Positions 20,461 through 33,111 of a stretch of DNA of 64,000 nucleotides are shown here, piece by piece; position 1 is the stretch's first letter, and each line of letters opens with the position of its first letter. A model generated the notes under the pieces. That model did no database searches. It was not told where the DNA came from and saw only the letters and a list, made by a program, of their open reading frames with translations. The stretch is taken from assembly GCA_036898135.1 (NCBI GenBank), contig CM072511.1, positions 45,680,641-45,744,640 on the forward strand. Direction: 5' to 3'. A program made the position numbers and the translations under genes. The stretch is from Oncomelania hupensis (lineage: Eukaryota > Mollusca > Gastropoda > Littorinimorpha > Pomatiopsidae).

Positions 20461-21935
20461 AGCGAGCGTTGTGGTCAAGTGGTCTAAGGCGGTGTGACGT
20501 TTTTTTTTATTGTTGCTGGGCTCTGCACAATGGAATGCTGTAACCCTCTCGTCTTATTCTTTGGGGACCGCTATGGTTGCGTGGTTGAAGCGCTGCGTTG
20601 AGGTAGCTTCTGGTATACGCTGTGTCGTGGTGTAGTCTTTGACTTTTTGGTATGACGGTTGGGGCTATCTGCGCACGATGCTGGAGATGCCTCGGCAGCC
20701 AACTGTTCACGTTGACGTGGTTGCTGTCGTTTGCTGAGTTGGGCTCACGATATACCGCCTGCTCGTCTGTAACATATGAGACGAAATTCTGCACAACCCT
20801 GAATAATAGGTCTGTGCAGAGCGTCTCACTGAAAGCCAAAGTAGCCCTCAGTGATAGCTCCACATCTCTATACATAAGCGACGAACATTTTGCTAAGTCG
20901 GTGGTCCACTGGAATCTCCACTCTAATTTCCTATACATATATAAATATACATCGTGGCTAACTATACACATAAAGAAATAATAATATTATAAACATTCAC
21001 TGGTACAGCCACTGGTCTGCAAGCATACATATAGGTTAATTTAAACAACAGTGGTTCCATCAGGTATACAACATGGCGTCAAACCCGGTCGTGCTTGACA
21101 CGTGGTCAGCTTCTCAACGTGGTAAGGCAAAGTCGGACTAACAATTCAATTCTATGCATAGCAAATTCCACAAACATAATTTCAACAATAATATAAATAC
21201 ATCACGATGAAACAGAGGTATGTTCATTTACCTGTTCGACAATGTCAGGCCGTGGCTACTTGATTGAATTCGAATATTCAACAAGCACTGCTGTCTAATC
21301 TTCTCAGGAGAGATTCTGTCAGAGAGTACTGTGTACTCCTTAGCGTCTCAAACTAGACTGACTCCTACCTGGCTTTGCCTGAATCGGCCAGAACTGGTTC
21401 TAACCACTCTACCTCTGTCCTGATTGGCTGAATCAATCTAAGTGGCTATAAAATTCGAAACACCATCGTAGTCCGCGATGATGTCACTATCCGGCTCGCG
21501 TCAGCTCGCAATGTGTGTACACATCAGTTATACCTTAATCGTCTGCTATAGACTACATTAACCTTCTAAGTGTTACTACTGCTAAACAAGCAAAAGCTTA
21601 AATAGTGCGGGGTAAACTGGTCTGCTTGTTACAGGCGGGACTAACTTGCCTTGTCCATATGCCAGAAACCAATGGCGACTGATAGGTGTGGGATCGATCC
21701 TGCATCGGGGCGTTATGTTTCTCCGAATATTATTTACTTTCGACTCGGGCAACGTCTCGGGGGTTTTCTCCGGGTACTCCGGTTTGCTCCCCTAGCAAAA
21801 TATTTATTTAAAAAACAAAACAACAACATAATTAATGTTAGGTAGGTTGGGTTTGGACGCGCCACAGGCTGCGACTACGACTTCCCATGGGAGAGGGCCC
21901 AGAATTTCCCAATAAAAAGGGACAATGAAGTAAAA
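20461..21935 (+). mobile_element. tRNA-Leu/Ser-like SINE split by a solo LTR
   Basis: The head GCGTTGTGGTCAAGTGGTCT + AAGGCGG (20466-20492) and the remainder GGCGGGACTAACTTGCCTTG ... GGAATTTCCC-type sequence (21634-21935) together match the uninterrupted copy at 40468-40740. Confidence 0.8.
20493..21633 (+). mobile_element. Solo LTR, 1141 bp, with 5-bp target duplication
   Basis: Begins TGTGACG and ends TTGTTACA (TG...CA), flanked by GGCGG at 20488-20492 and 21634-21638. It interrupts a SINE, which fixes both ends exactly. It shares TATTGTTGCTGGGCTCTGCA near its 5' end and GTGCGGGGT near its 3' end with the LTR at 50054. Gypsy-like by duplication length; no internal retroelement genes nearby. 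Confidence 0.85.
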
Positions 21936-22430
<495 letters not shown>

Positions 22431-22871
22431 AAAGAGTAATGATTAACAAGAAGGTTTTGTCAACTCATAGATGATGATAATATGATCTCAACACGAGCAA
22501 GGAAACATCCAGTTGATATGTAACTTATACAAGTCCTGAAATGACAGTAACATTCGTGGCATTTACAATGCAAATGCCTCTTGTGTCAATGTGCAAATTG
22601 AACCAGTTTATTTATAGTCACGTACGTCAGCAGTTTGCTAAAGATTTTTTTAATAGAGAACTTAACGCTATAAATAAGTAGAAATTTCTTTGTCTTCGTC
22701 CTGTAAAGTGAAAGTAGAAGATGAGCGAAAGAGGGAGTCAGGGGTAAGGTCACCTGTTAAATAGTCATATACTGCTCAGTCATCATTTTGCAAAATGGCC
22801 CCAGGAATGAGTAGGGTGGGATGGACTAGGGTTATCGTTAACAAAAATCATAACCGTTACAATAATTGTAC

Positions 22872-23100
22872 AGGACGCAGTCAATATAAAAATTTCAAAA
22901 ATAAAAATTCGATTTTCTTTCCGCCTTCTAATAGCGATCTCCCTGCCTTTTCACCACCTATTTGAGTGATGGATATGTGTTTGGTGTGTGTGAGGGTGGA
23001 TGAGACAGGTGAGCATGTATGTTGGTATAGATCGCCGCGCTTTGAGCCTGAATGATTTGGGGAAAAGCGCGTATAACATCCTGTATTATTATTATTATGT
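22872..23100 (+). mobile_element. Short SINE/LINE-tail element, copy 1
   Basis: ACGCAGTCAATATAAAAATT ... GATCGCCGCGCTTTGAGCCT ... GCGCGTATAACATCCTGTAT then (TAT)n. Copy 2 at 59190-59430 starts at the same base. It matches the 3' half of the SINE at 15117-15463. Confidence 0.75.
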
Positions 23101-23126
23101 AAATAAGAATTCAATAAGTCATGCAG

Positions 23127-23508
23127 CTACAGAAGTCTTCTGGGCATTTCCTAAACCCAGCACATCATCAAACAACGAAGTCCGACAGACCATCACACAA
23201 GCCATTGGACAACATGATGACATGCTCACAGTGGTGAAGAAACGGAAACTCCGATGGTATGGCCACGTCACCAGAGCACCAGGTCTTGCAAAGACATCCT
23301 GCAAGGCACGGTGCATGAATGGAGAAGAAGAGGGAGACAGAAAAAAGGTTGGAAGGGCAACACTCGAGAATGGATTGGCTTGACACTGAGCTAATCCATG
23401 AGGGTTGCTGAAGACAGAGATGGAGTATGCTGGTTAAACGATCATCTGTGCATGTGGTGACCCAACGACCTTCGAGTAACGGGATAGGATAGGATAGTAT
23501 AGGATAGG
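23127..23508 (+). mobile_element. 5'-truncated RTE-like LINE with target duplication
   Basis: Carries only the RT C-terminus (KKRKLRWYGHVTRAPGLAKT) with frameshifts and the TAGGA tail. Flanked by an 11-bp duplication AAGTCATGCAG at 23116-23126 and 23509-23519. Confidence 0.9.
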
Positions 23509-23654
23509 AAGTCATGCAGTGAAAAAACGTTTTCAATGTTTAGTAAATTAAGTAAAACCTCAAACAAATAGCACGACAGAGATGATAATGAGAAAGTTTC
23601 AGGAGCAGTTAGATTTATGATACAAGTAGTAAATTGTTATTGTGTTTGTGATGT

Positions 23655-23655
<1 letters not shown>

Positions 23656-23751
<96 letters not shown>

Positions 23752-23889
23752 GAGACTACGACGAGAACACCGATAACGAAGAAGAAGAAAAAGAAGAAGA
23801 AGAAGAAGAAAAAGAAGAAGAAGAAGAAGAAGAAGAAGAAGAAGAAGAAGAAGAAGAAGAAGAAGAAGAAGAAGAAGAAGAAGAAGAGA
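23656..23889. repeat. (GAT)n joined to (GAA)n
   Basis: About 31 GAT units, a ~30-bp linker, then ~36 GAA/AAG units. The poly-Asp and poly-Lys frames are repeat translations. Long GAA tracts can adopt triplex structure. Confidence 0.97.
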
Positions 23890-24083
23890 TCATGATGATG
23901 AAGATGGCGATCACAAATGAACATATTCTACTACGACGACGATCATAATAAGGCTGACAATGAAGAACTCATAGATGACGGCGACAGCTGTGACGACAAT
24001 ACTTAAAAGGAAACCCAGAACTTAAACTAAAATTAAGAAGCAGCCCGTTAGTAATGAGGACTCACAGATGATGACGATGGATG

Positions 24084-24401
24084 TACATTACATTACATGA
24101 TTATTGCTTTAGGACCAGCGGACTCTTCCGAGCCAAATCAGGATCAGTATAGCCGATTCAGGACCACAAAATCAAGACCACAACTTCGCTGAAAGAGGGC
24201 TCGCCCCTGATCCGCATAAAAGATCTGCCGAAACAACCCTAGTGATAAAATGGAAGGCACTCCACCAGCCGGTCACTTTACAATAAAGACATCCCACGCA
24301 GGGGACGCTGAGGCTATATTCTAATTTATCGAACCCCCGTTAAAAAAAACAAAATAGAATATAAACATTAATATAAAATATCAACAAAACACATACATAT
24401 A
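24084..24401 (-). mobile_element. 0.7-kb retroposon, partial rearranged copy
   Basis: The reversed 3' end (TACATTACATGATTATTGCT then TTAGG) begins at ~24084 and runs to ~24401, with internal differences from the full-length copies. 5' truncated. Confidence 0.8.
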
Positions 24402-24402
24402 A

Positions 24403-24492
<90 letters not shown>
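24403..24492. repeat. (GAT)n microsatellite
   Basis: Thirty uninterrupted trinucleotide units directly at the truncated end of the retroposon. Confidence 0.97.
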
Positions 24493-24493
<1 letters not shown>

Positions 24494-26968
24494 GAAAAGA
24501 AATGACGATGACGACTTTTATGATAATGAACAAAAATAGCAATAAATAAAGGAACCCGAAAGAAGAAATTCTTCTAAGAAAGTGTTCCTATAGATTTAAT
24601 AAATCACTGCCAAAGGTTTTACGCGATTTCTATTCTTAAAATGTTACCATTCCCTCCATCTCTTATTGGTCACACTATCCTATCTGCGGGTCCTATGTCG
24701 CCAAGGCCATCTCGCCACGGATAATAAAACATCTAAGACTAAAATAATCAGACACCCAAAGACACTCAAAAGCACTGTAAAGTCCATAAATAGACAGGGA
24801 GTTCGTCCTTGTTCTCCCTATCACATACATCCACATCTACCAAATCACCCACCCACCAAATCACACACACCCTGTCACAATTATTGTGGATAGCCGAAAC
24901 GTTTTCTCTGATAAGCTGTTCCTTCACACAGTCAATTGTTGGTGTTTGTATCGGAGTTGTTTTGTTGTTGATGGAATTTCTTTTCTAATGCGTGTGACAC
25001 GTGCAGCAAGCGCTGTGTACTCTGACCTGAGACGGAGTTTGTGAACGGTTGTTTTATATTTTTCTACCGTTTTCTGGGTTCAGCGGAAAATTCGTAGAGC
25101 AGTGGTATTTGAAATTTCGAAGAGGAAAGACTTAGTCTTTTGCCGAGTTCTGATCGTTGGCGATCAGGGTCTATCCTAGCAAGTGTGAAATGAGGAGGCT
25201 TGCGTAGGAGAGGTTTTCCTAGTCAAGGTGCCTGTCTTGAGTCTCAGAGGAGGTAAGGGAGGAAGAACCATCCATTATCTGTTGTATTGTGCTTGTCTTT
25301 ATTTTTTCTGTCTTTGTGTTGTCTTGCTCGTTCGTTAGTTTTGGCTAGAGGGGGGGGGGGGGGGTTGGTAGAGGGCGGATGGGTTTTATGCTGCAGCTTT
25401 TTTCTTTTCATTTGTAAATAGATGTATACACCTTATCATGGTGGGCTTGTGTGGTTGTTATTGTTACATTTTTTCCAGACGGTTGTAGGATAACTTGAGT
25501 AAACATTTTGATGTTTGCTTTTGCCTAACTGTATATAATGTTGCATTGAGTAGTGTTTTCTGTAAGCCTGGTTGGGTAAATTCTACACGGTCGAGGGTTG
25601 GGTCTAAATTTTGAGTTCATCCTTACTTGGCATTAACTTGGCCGTGTAGGCTTCCCTGTTTTATTCTTTGGAGGTGACGCTGAGGTATGGGTTGTCGGGG
25701 AGACAACTGGGGGCGCCATCTAAAACCATCCCATCGATCTGATCTAAGGGCTAGGCCGTGCCAGATCAGATTAAGCTCAACTGATACCACTCGATCCAAA
25801 ACAAAGGGTTCGGCCACCATCCTATTGGTCTGATCTAAGGGCTAGGCCGTGCCAGATCAGATTAAGCTCAACTGATACCACTCGATCCGATCCAAGGGTT
25901 AGGCCATGCCGGTTCGCATCGACGTCGACAAACAGCAGTCGATCGAGGCGACGCTGCGCAAGTGAGGACGTCCGGCGTAAAACTACCGCACGTTCCGCGG
26001 CAGCGATTTGAGGACTCGAACCAACCCAATAAGTTAAGTGTTATACTTAATGACGGGAATTACCCACCGGGCATAGCGCAACCCGAACTGTGTTGGATCC
26101 TACATTGGTCCCTTGACTCTGTACACTAGCTGTTCTCGAGGAGGAGAACCGTTGTCTTGTGTGATGTGATACGTTTTATATTTGTTGACTCGTCCTAAAC
26201 TTCATTGTTGTTTATTACAGTTTTGGGTACGGGATAGTTAAAAGGGGAGTGGCGGGAGTAGGGGGAGGGGTTGAATTTAGGTGGCAGGTATTAGCTAGTG
26301 GGGTGATTATTGTTTATTTGTTTTAGATTTAATAAATTCTTGTTAATCGTACACTGGACTGGCTTGTCTATTAGTTAGACTTTAAGGGAATCTTTATTCT
26401 TATTCTGTCTGTCTTCTGCCTCTATGATCATTCTGTCTTAGCTTTCCTTTAAATCGTGACACACCCACACAAGTATGTAGAACATCAAGACTGGGTTTTA
26501 CTAAGAATGTAGGAATCGGAAAGTGGTGTTTTTTTTTGGTTTTTTTTTTGACGGAAAGAACGCAAACCTTTTCTAGAAATGTAAGAATCCAATGCAAAAT
26601 TGGCTCTCTCCGTCTCAAAAGTTGACCTAGTTCGTCTCCTACAGGTGACAAAATAGGTCGAACTTGCTTGCAAATTTACCCGAAAATTGACTGGATTTTC
26701 TCCGTCCCGGATAGAGCACTCCCTTGTACTTAAAACACTCTCATGCACTACAACTGCACTCCCATGCACTAAAAGAGCACTCCTGTGTACTTACAAAAAA
26801 GTGGGTGGCTGGAAAAAAGTGGGTGGCTAATACACACCCATTTTCTGCATAAAAAGCAAGGTCAGTCACCCATTTCAAGGCTTATGTCTCCGCACACCCA
26901 CACACACACACCCCGCACGAAAACTTGCCAGCTTGATTACACTATAAAGACATCTCTCTCTGAAATGT

Positions 26969-26969
<1 letters not shown>
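24493..26969. other. Long gene-free stretch of unknown origin
   Basis: Around 24900-26350 the sequence is G/T-rich and unlike its flanks, with a 91-bp tandem duplication (25738-25888) and CATCGACGTCGACAAACAGC-type GC-rich sequence after it. This could be a retroelement LTR/leader, but I could not find TG...CA ends or any protein. A duplicated AAAAAAGTGGGTGGCT lies at ~26794-26827. Confidence 0.35.
25738..25888 (+). repeat. Two ~60-bp near-identical units, 91-bp period
   Basis: TCTGATCTAAGGGCTAGGCC ... ACCACTCGATCC occurs at 25738-25797 and again at 25829-25888. Confidence 0.9.

Positions 26970-27037
<68 letters not shown>
26970..27037. repeat. (CT)n microsatellite
   Basis: Thirty-plus uninterrupted dinucleotides. 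Confidence 0.97.
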
Positions 27038-27040
<3 letters not shown>

Positions 27041-28246
27041 TCATGCACACTCAAATTGCACCAATCCCCACCCGCATCAGACAACTCCTACTCCCCCAAA
27101 TAATTTAAAAAACAAAAAACAACAACAGAATCAAATACAACCTTCAAGTTTGAAAGGCTTTCCCGCACACTACAGACCAGACTTCCTGCCCCTGTCCTTT
27201 TATTAAACCTTTTGACTCTGCATCTTACCTCAGTGACCGATGTGAGCGTGTTGAGCGAAGTGCAAAGGACAGCCAGACGGCCACGATGTCTTGATGTGCG
27301 TGGCCCACATTCTCTCAGCCCCCAGAGAGGTCGGCGTAAAGAGGTATACGTCCTACGCTCTCTGATTACCCACCTGACCTTGAAAACACTCTAATCTCAA
27401 ATCCCCAAATCCACAGTTGGTCTGTCGGTCTACGAAATCCGCGCACGTCCTGTCACATTCCTTCTTTCCATTTCCCCTGGTTTTGATTTGGGTTGGCATG
27501 CGCATTCCACACCGTACTACAGACTTCAAATCACGCTCCTTCCATTTTCGGTCTTTTAGTTTGGGCGGTTAACAGCTAGGTTTTACTCCACTAAGCTGCC
27601 ACATAATATTATAAAGTACAGTTTTCACAAGCAATGGTAAAGCTTGGCACATCGAGTTAAGCCTGTACTGGCCCGGAGTTCGCAGAAATGACGCATAGGG
27701 ATGACGGTGACAGCATGCAACCTTGCGACGGTGTTTGTGGACTGTCAGTCTGGCAGTGGGAATATAATGACTACAACCACACGGATGCCATCTTGGTCTG
27801 TCTGCACGTACTACACAGTCTGTGTATCTCGACAGCGCTTGAGTGACACAGCACTGAGGTGACAGACGCAGGCCAGCGTGGGTCAATGGTTCAATGCTTC
27901 AGCTACGCCAAGATCTTTAGCTCAGCTTTACACAGTCTGAGAGGGAGGCCTAGTAAAGAGACATGTATAAACGACGAACCGAGGGAGGGAACGACGATGA
28001 AGAGGTGCGCGCGTGTGTGTGTATAAGAGATAGATAGAGAGGAGGTAAATGGTATGAGACACAGCACATCACAACATCATCGCATGGACTGCCGTAAACC
28101 GTAGTTGTTAAATCCAACGCTGACGGAGGTGACGAAGTTGGTGGAGGTGGAAGTGGGGAAGGTTGATAGAAGGAGGCCGTGGCTGTGGCGGTGGCGGTGG
28201 TAGTGGGATGGCTGCTGCTTACTAGTTAAACATCTGATCAATCGTC
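27038..28246. other. Gene-free spacer
   Basis: No recognisable protein or element; a G-rich degenerate GGTGG tract at ~28118-28210. Confidence 0.35.
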
Positions 28247-28259
28247 TGTCTGTATGCAT

Positions 28260-28289
28260 TACATTACATGATTATTGCTTTAGGTCCAG
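28260..28289 (-). mobile_element. 30-bp insertion of the 0.7-kb retroposon 3' end
   Basis: TACATTACATGATTATTGCT followed by TTAGGTCCAG (reverse of the family 3' end), flanked by a perfect 13-bp duplication TGTCTGTATGCAT at 28247-28259 and 28290-28302. Confidence 0.85.
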
Positions 28290-28427
28290 TGTCTGTATGC
28301 ATGCAAGACAATACCATTGCTTCGTGTGATTTTGTATGCGTTTTTTGTTTGTTTGTATGTATGCAGCAGCTTTAATATCAGTTGTTTATCTACAAGAATA
28401 TAAATTGAATTGAAAGGCTCAGACAAT

Positions 28428-28470
28428 GGGTCCCGACAGGAAGTACTCTCCAGGATCGCACAAGCAACAA
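28428..28470 (+). mobile_element. 43-bp internal fragment of the RTE-like LINE
   Basis: ACAATGGGTCCCGACAGGAA ... CCAGGATCGCACAAGCAAC matches the RT region at ~19187-19235 of the other copies, without a 3' tail. Confidence 0.8.
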
Positions 28471-28977
28471 TTTAATGAAACGATTAAAACAGAGAAAGTA
28501 TTTCCAGGGCCTTGCTTCATCAAAACAAAATCCAAAGAACATGAAAGCAATAAATGAACTCACAAATAAAAAACATACAAATACTTCAAGATGTAGTGGC
28601 ATATATCTCTACTGATTTAAACCAACATTTTTTTAAATAAAATAGCTGAAAAGATTATTTTAAATGATAAACGAAAATTAAACGATTTGACAATTTTAAA
28701 ACAAATTTTATCTCAATCAAGTTTATTTCTCCGCTAACGGTACCTAAAGTCTATCACGCACTCTCACATGTATTTTACTACCTTCCTTAAATAAAGAATT
28801 ATCTTATCTTTCTCATTGCTTTGCATGCATTAAATATGTATGTGTGTGTACAGACACATAATCTTTATTTGTATTCAACAACAGTTGTATGTAGCACATG
28901 TCACATGCATATTTTTATGATGAAAAACACATGACTAAGGTAAGTAAGCAACTACTACTGCAAGGTCAACAGGTATT

Positions 28978-29917
28978 TATGTATTTATTTAATCGTGTTT
29001 ATATAGCGCTTTGCCAGATAAAGCGTCGCTCAAGGCGCTGGCCGATATAGGATTTAACCCAAGCCGTCCGAGGCGCCCACTTGCAATCTTTTTTGTTGCG
29101 TCTCTGGTATTGACAGGTTTTGGAAATGAAGTTGTCGTCTAAGACGACCCCAACATTTTTCACTGAAGAAGAAAGGTTGATTGTCCCGCTTCTAATAGAC
29201 GTGCTGTAATTAACAAGTTGGATACCAAGAGGAGTGGGTAGCTGTGAGAGTTTTTGGCGTGTACTTATTACCATAGCTTCTGTTTTGTCGTCGTTGAGTT
29301 GAAGTTTGTTTTGAGTCATCTGATTTGTTTGTGTCATTGTAACAGTCGGCAATCCTTATCAATAGTGACTGTACATTATAAGATTTGTCACTTTCTTGTA
29401 ATTGAGCGAAATATGCATAGTAGTGATGGTCAGTTTGATGACGCTGGACGATGTCTGAAAGAGGGGAAGTATAGAGAGTAAACAGCACAGGACCCAATAC
29501 AAACCCTTGCGGAACTCCACAAGTGAGTCCGACCGGGTCCGGGTGGATGCTATTGACAATGATGGACTGAAATCTATTGGAGAGGTAGAAGGTGAACCAA
29601 GAAAGAGCAGAATCAGTTATTCTGATAGTATGATGAAGACAGTCAAGAAGTATGTTGTGATCCATTGTATCAAAAGCAGCTGACAGATCAAGAAAGGTGA
29701 GTAGAGAGATGTTGCCAGAGTCTGTGGAGATGAAGAGATTGTGAAGTATTCTTATTAGGGCAGTTTCAGTACTATGGTTTTTGTGATAGGGTGACTGCAA
29801 AGGATTCAAGAGGTTGGAAAGGAGGTGGTCGTTCAATTGATGCAGCACAATCTTACATGTCAGTAGTATGTGGGCTACGTTTAAACGCGTGGCAAATATT
29901 CGGAAGGAACACTTCAC
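28978..29917 (-). mobile_element. CR1-like LINE fragment, RT domain with ruined active site
   Basis: The minus strand encodes LLTFLDLSAAFDTMDHNILL (RT motif A), GVPQGFVLGPVLF (motif B) and, where YADD is expected, YAYFAQL, so the catalytic Asp pair is lost. A second frame continues QNKLQLNDDKTEAMVISTRQ and NVGVVLDDNF, then jumps to a 3' UTR ending AGCGCTATATAAACACGATT and an AT-rich tail. 5' truncated, frameshifted and internally deleted; not functional. Confidence 0.88.
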
Positions 29918-30200
29918 CTAAACTATAAAGAGAGATTTATAACGCTGGAGTTATGAATGGCGTTATTATTATTATTATTATTTGACAACGATCCAAGTCC
30001 AGATCAAGCTAGTTCCTGAACAGCTCTTCAGCCGCCATATTTCTGTGAGGGGCAGTAGAATAGAACTGCACCATTATTTTATGACCCTGGTAAGCCTACT
30101 AGAGGCGATCAAGGTAGTTCCATCCATGGAATGATATTGCGAGCAAATTTACCTTTTTAGACATAACCTCATTACACAACTTGAAACACGTTGATAATTA

Positions 30201-30906
30201 GTGATTGATTGATTGATTTATTGTTGCTTTAGGTCCAGCGGACTCTTCCGAGCCAAATCAGGACCGGACAACTCCCGATCCGCATAAAAGATCTGCTGAA
30301 ACAACCCCAGTGGGAAAATTGAATGCCCTCCACCGGCCAGTCACTTTACAATAAAGACATCCCACGCAGGGGACGGCTGAGGGTTTACCTCAACTACGCG
30401 AACCCCCGGTTACAAAAACAAAAAAGAAAACAAACATCATTATAAATTATCAACAAAACACATACATATAAAATGCCTACATTGCTAAATACTAACATCA
30501 TAGGAAGCCCTAGTGACCACCCAGCAGAAAGCGTCCAACACTCCCAAGCTGATCCAACAGACCTCATACACAAACAAGGAGTCTTGTCCAGGAAGAGTTT
30601 TCAAGAAAAAAGGTAGGTCATTGATCTAGCGAAGAAGAAGATAGTATAGCAGAGTGATAGGACAGAGCAGGAATGGGAAAGAGTAAATGAGGAAGAGAGC
30701 AACAGTGGGAATTTAAAGCACTAAATTTCCATAAAGTGGGGATACTATTTATACTGAAACCCCCGGCACTCCAACGGGGGTACTGTTGCCGCAGTGAATC
30801 TGTCATGCCTACAAAGGCAAGACAGGTTTTCAACTGGGGCTTTCACTTTTCCCTTTATAGGTTAGAACAATCTACAGTGGCAAGATTGCTCATGACCCCA
30901 AGGGGT
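30201..30906 (-). mobile_element. 0.7-kb retroposon, full-length copy (706 bp)
   Basis: Bounded by a perfect 12-bp duplication CGTTGATAATTA (30189-30200 and 30907-30918). On the minus strand it starts ACCCCTTGGGGTCATGAGCA and ends GGACCTAAAGCAACAATAAA then (TCAA)n. This copy and that at 38834 define the family's ends. Confidence 0.92.
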
Positions 30907-30918
30907 CGTTGATAATTA

Positions 30919-31440
30919 AAAAAGATAATTGCATTCGTACGTTTCTTTAAAGTGTTTAAGTTAATCAGTATGGTCATGTTACTGTTAACATCCTCCTTCA
31001 TAGTTGTAATTTTGTAATAATATGCCACTTGGTGAAAACGTTTTTAAATCTACAACTTCCCTTACTCCCCTTCACACACACACACACGCACATCCATACC
31101 CTCCTCCCCTATTCCACCCCTTTTTCTTCCCCCTACTTTTAGCTTTTGATCCCGACTATTGCAAAATATTGACAGAAATTATCTGGATATGCAAAAACGC
31201 ATGCAAAAAAAATACAACACATATTCCATCAAAACGATCAATGGTATTTTATTTTACATGTTATCGTTAAAATGTTAGAAAATTAAAAAAGTATCGTTTT
31301 GTAGTCATAGCAAAAGCAATCATTTTCAAATCAGGTGCATAGTATTTTGCTGTTTTTATTTTATTTTGTTTTGTTGTGTTTTTAGGCCTGCAAATGTGAA
31401 TGACAATTCTTTGTGCTACAACCAGAACAAAGGTAAAATA
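30919..31440. other. Spacer, nothing recognised
   Basis: AT-rich with a short (CA)n at ~31073-31090. Confidence 0.4.
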
Positions 31441-31441
31441 C

Positions 31442-31477
31442 AGAGAGAGAGAGAGAAGGTAAAATACAGAGAGAGCG

Positions 31478-31511
<34 letters not shown>

Positions 31512-31560
31512 AGAGAGAGAGAGAAAGAGAGAGGGAGAGGGAGGGAGAGAGAGAGAGAGG
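31442..31560. repeat. (GA)n / (GAGGGA)n tract
   Basis: Imperfect purine microsatellite; apparent Arg/Glu or Ser/Leu proteins here are artefacts. Confidence 0.95.
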
Positions 31561-31662
31561 CCATTAAAGCGCGGAACATTAAATGACAATACTTTTTTTG
31601 AGATCGCAATAATGCACCACATGTGGCATCTTTTTGCACCTGAGAAAATGACTTTGGTTTTT

Positions 31663-33111
31663 ATCCTATCCTATCCTATCCCATAACTCGGAGGTCGTAG
31701 GGGCACCACAGATGATCGTTTAACCAGCGTATTCCATCTTTCCCTGGCCTCAGCAACCCTCATGGCTTCGCTCAGTGTCAAACCAGTCCATTCTCGAATG
31801 TTGTCCTCCCATTTCTTTTTCGGTCTCCCTCTTCTTCTACCTTCTTGCACTGAGCCTTGCAGGATGGTCTTTGCAAGACCTGATGATCTGGTGACGTGGC
31901 CATACCATCGGAGTTTCCGTTTTTTCACCACTGTTAGCACGTCATCGTGTTGTCCAATGGCTTGTGTGATGGTCTGTCGGACTTCGTCGTTGGTAATGTG
32001 CTGGGTATAGGAAATGCCCAGAAGTCTTCGGTAGCACCTCATCTCCATGCTTTGTATTCTTCGTTGGAGATCTGCTGTGAGGGTCCATGCTTCGCAAGCA
32101 TATAGGAAGATGGAGATGACAAGGGAGCGCAGCAGCCTTACCTTGGAATGTAGACTGATGGTCATGTCTTTCCAAATTGGCTTCAACCTCGCCAGGGCAG
32201 CTGTTGTTTGTGCGATCATGGAGAGGACTTCTTGTCGGGACCCATTTGTCTGATACAATGGCTCCTAAATATTTGAAGCTATGCACTGTGTTGAGGGATT
32301 GGCCTTGGACTTTGATGTCCGTGTTGATGCCATTGGTGTTGTTGGTCATCATTTTGGTCTTCTCTGCACTTATCTCCATTCCATAGGCTCTGGAGGTGGT
32401 GTCAAGCCTCTGTACCAGCTGTTCAAGTTCTTGTTCCTTTCCAGCCAATCCATCAATGTCATCCGCAAAACGAAGGTTTGAGATTGCTCTTCCCCCTATG
32501 CTGACTGTGCCTTCGTGATCTGCAAGGGCATCTGACATAAAGCACTCTAGGAAGATGTTGAAGAGTGTTGGAGAGAGTAGGCATCCCTGACGCACACCAA
32601 TTGTTGTTCTGAACCAGTTTTCCGATGGCGCTGTTGTGGAGGACTGCACTGGTAGCCTTGTCATACAGGCTTCTGATGACTTTAATAATTTTAGGGCTGA
32701 TGTTGTACACTGTCATGGTTGCCCACAGAGCTGCATGCCACACTCGGTCAAACGCCTTTTTGAAGTCTACGAACACATGATATAGATGTTGTTGGTGCTG
32801 TAGGTATTTCTCGCAGATTATTCTGAGGTTGAAAATCTGTTCAGTGGTACTTCGCTCTTGCTCTTCAGCTATGATTTGTTCAGCTTGGGGTTTCAACCTG
32901 TTGAGTATTATTTTCAGGAGGACCTTGCTGGGATGGCTGATGAGGCTGATGGTGCGGTAATTTTCACATTCCTGAAGGTTACCTTTTTTGGGAAGAGTGA
33001 TGGCAAGCGACTGGGTCCATGGTGTAGGCCACGCCCCACTCTGCCAGATCTTGTTACAAATAATGGTGAGTGCGTCAATTATCGCTTCTCCTCCTTTGGT
33101 TGCGTAATCTA
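31663..33111 (-). mobile_element. RTE-like LINE, RT domain and 3' end, frameshifted
   Basis: The longest RT-bearing copy here. In transcript order: LPKKGNLQECENYRTISLIS and HVFVDFKKAFDRVWHAALWA (motif A), then in a second frame TIGVRQGCLLSPTLFNIFLE (motif B) and LRFADDIDGLAGKEQELEQL (FADD catalytic motif), AEKTKMMTNNTNG, FKYLGAIVSD; in a third frame RLLRSLVISIFLYACEAWTL, CYRRLLGISYTQHITNDEVR, KKRKLRWYGHVTRSSGLAKT and KKWEDNIREWTGLTLSEAMR. At least two frameshifts. 5' truncated before the endonuclease. Ends in (TAGGA)n. The C-terminal YACExW ... WYGHV ... RRRGRP pattern is RTE-superfamily-like. Confidence 0.9.

Noticed and set aside
23617..23924. Poly-Asp, poly-Lys, poly-Ser and poly-Phe frames
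   Set aside because: Translation of GAT and GAA repeats in different frames and strands.
31762..32481. Plus-strand frames over the LINE
   Set aside because: Antisense of the RT coding strand, recurring wherever this LINE occurs (18842, 19376, 54350).
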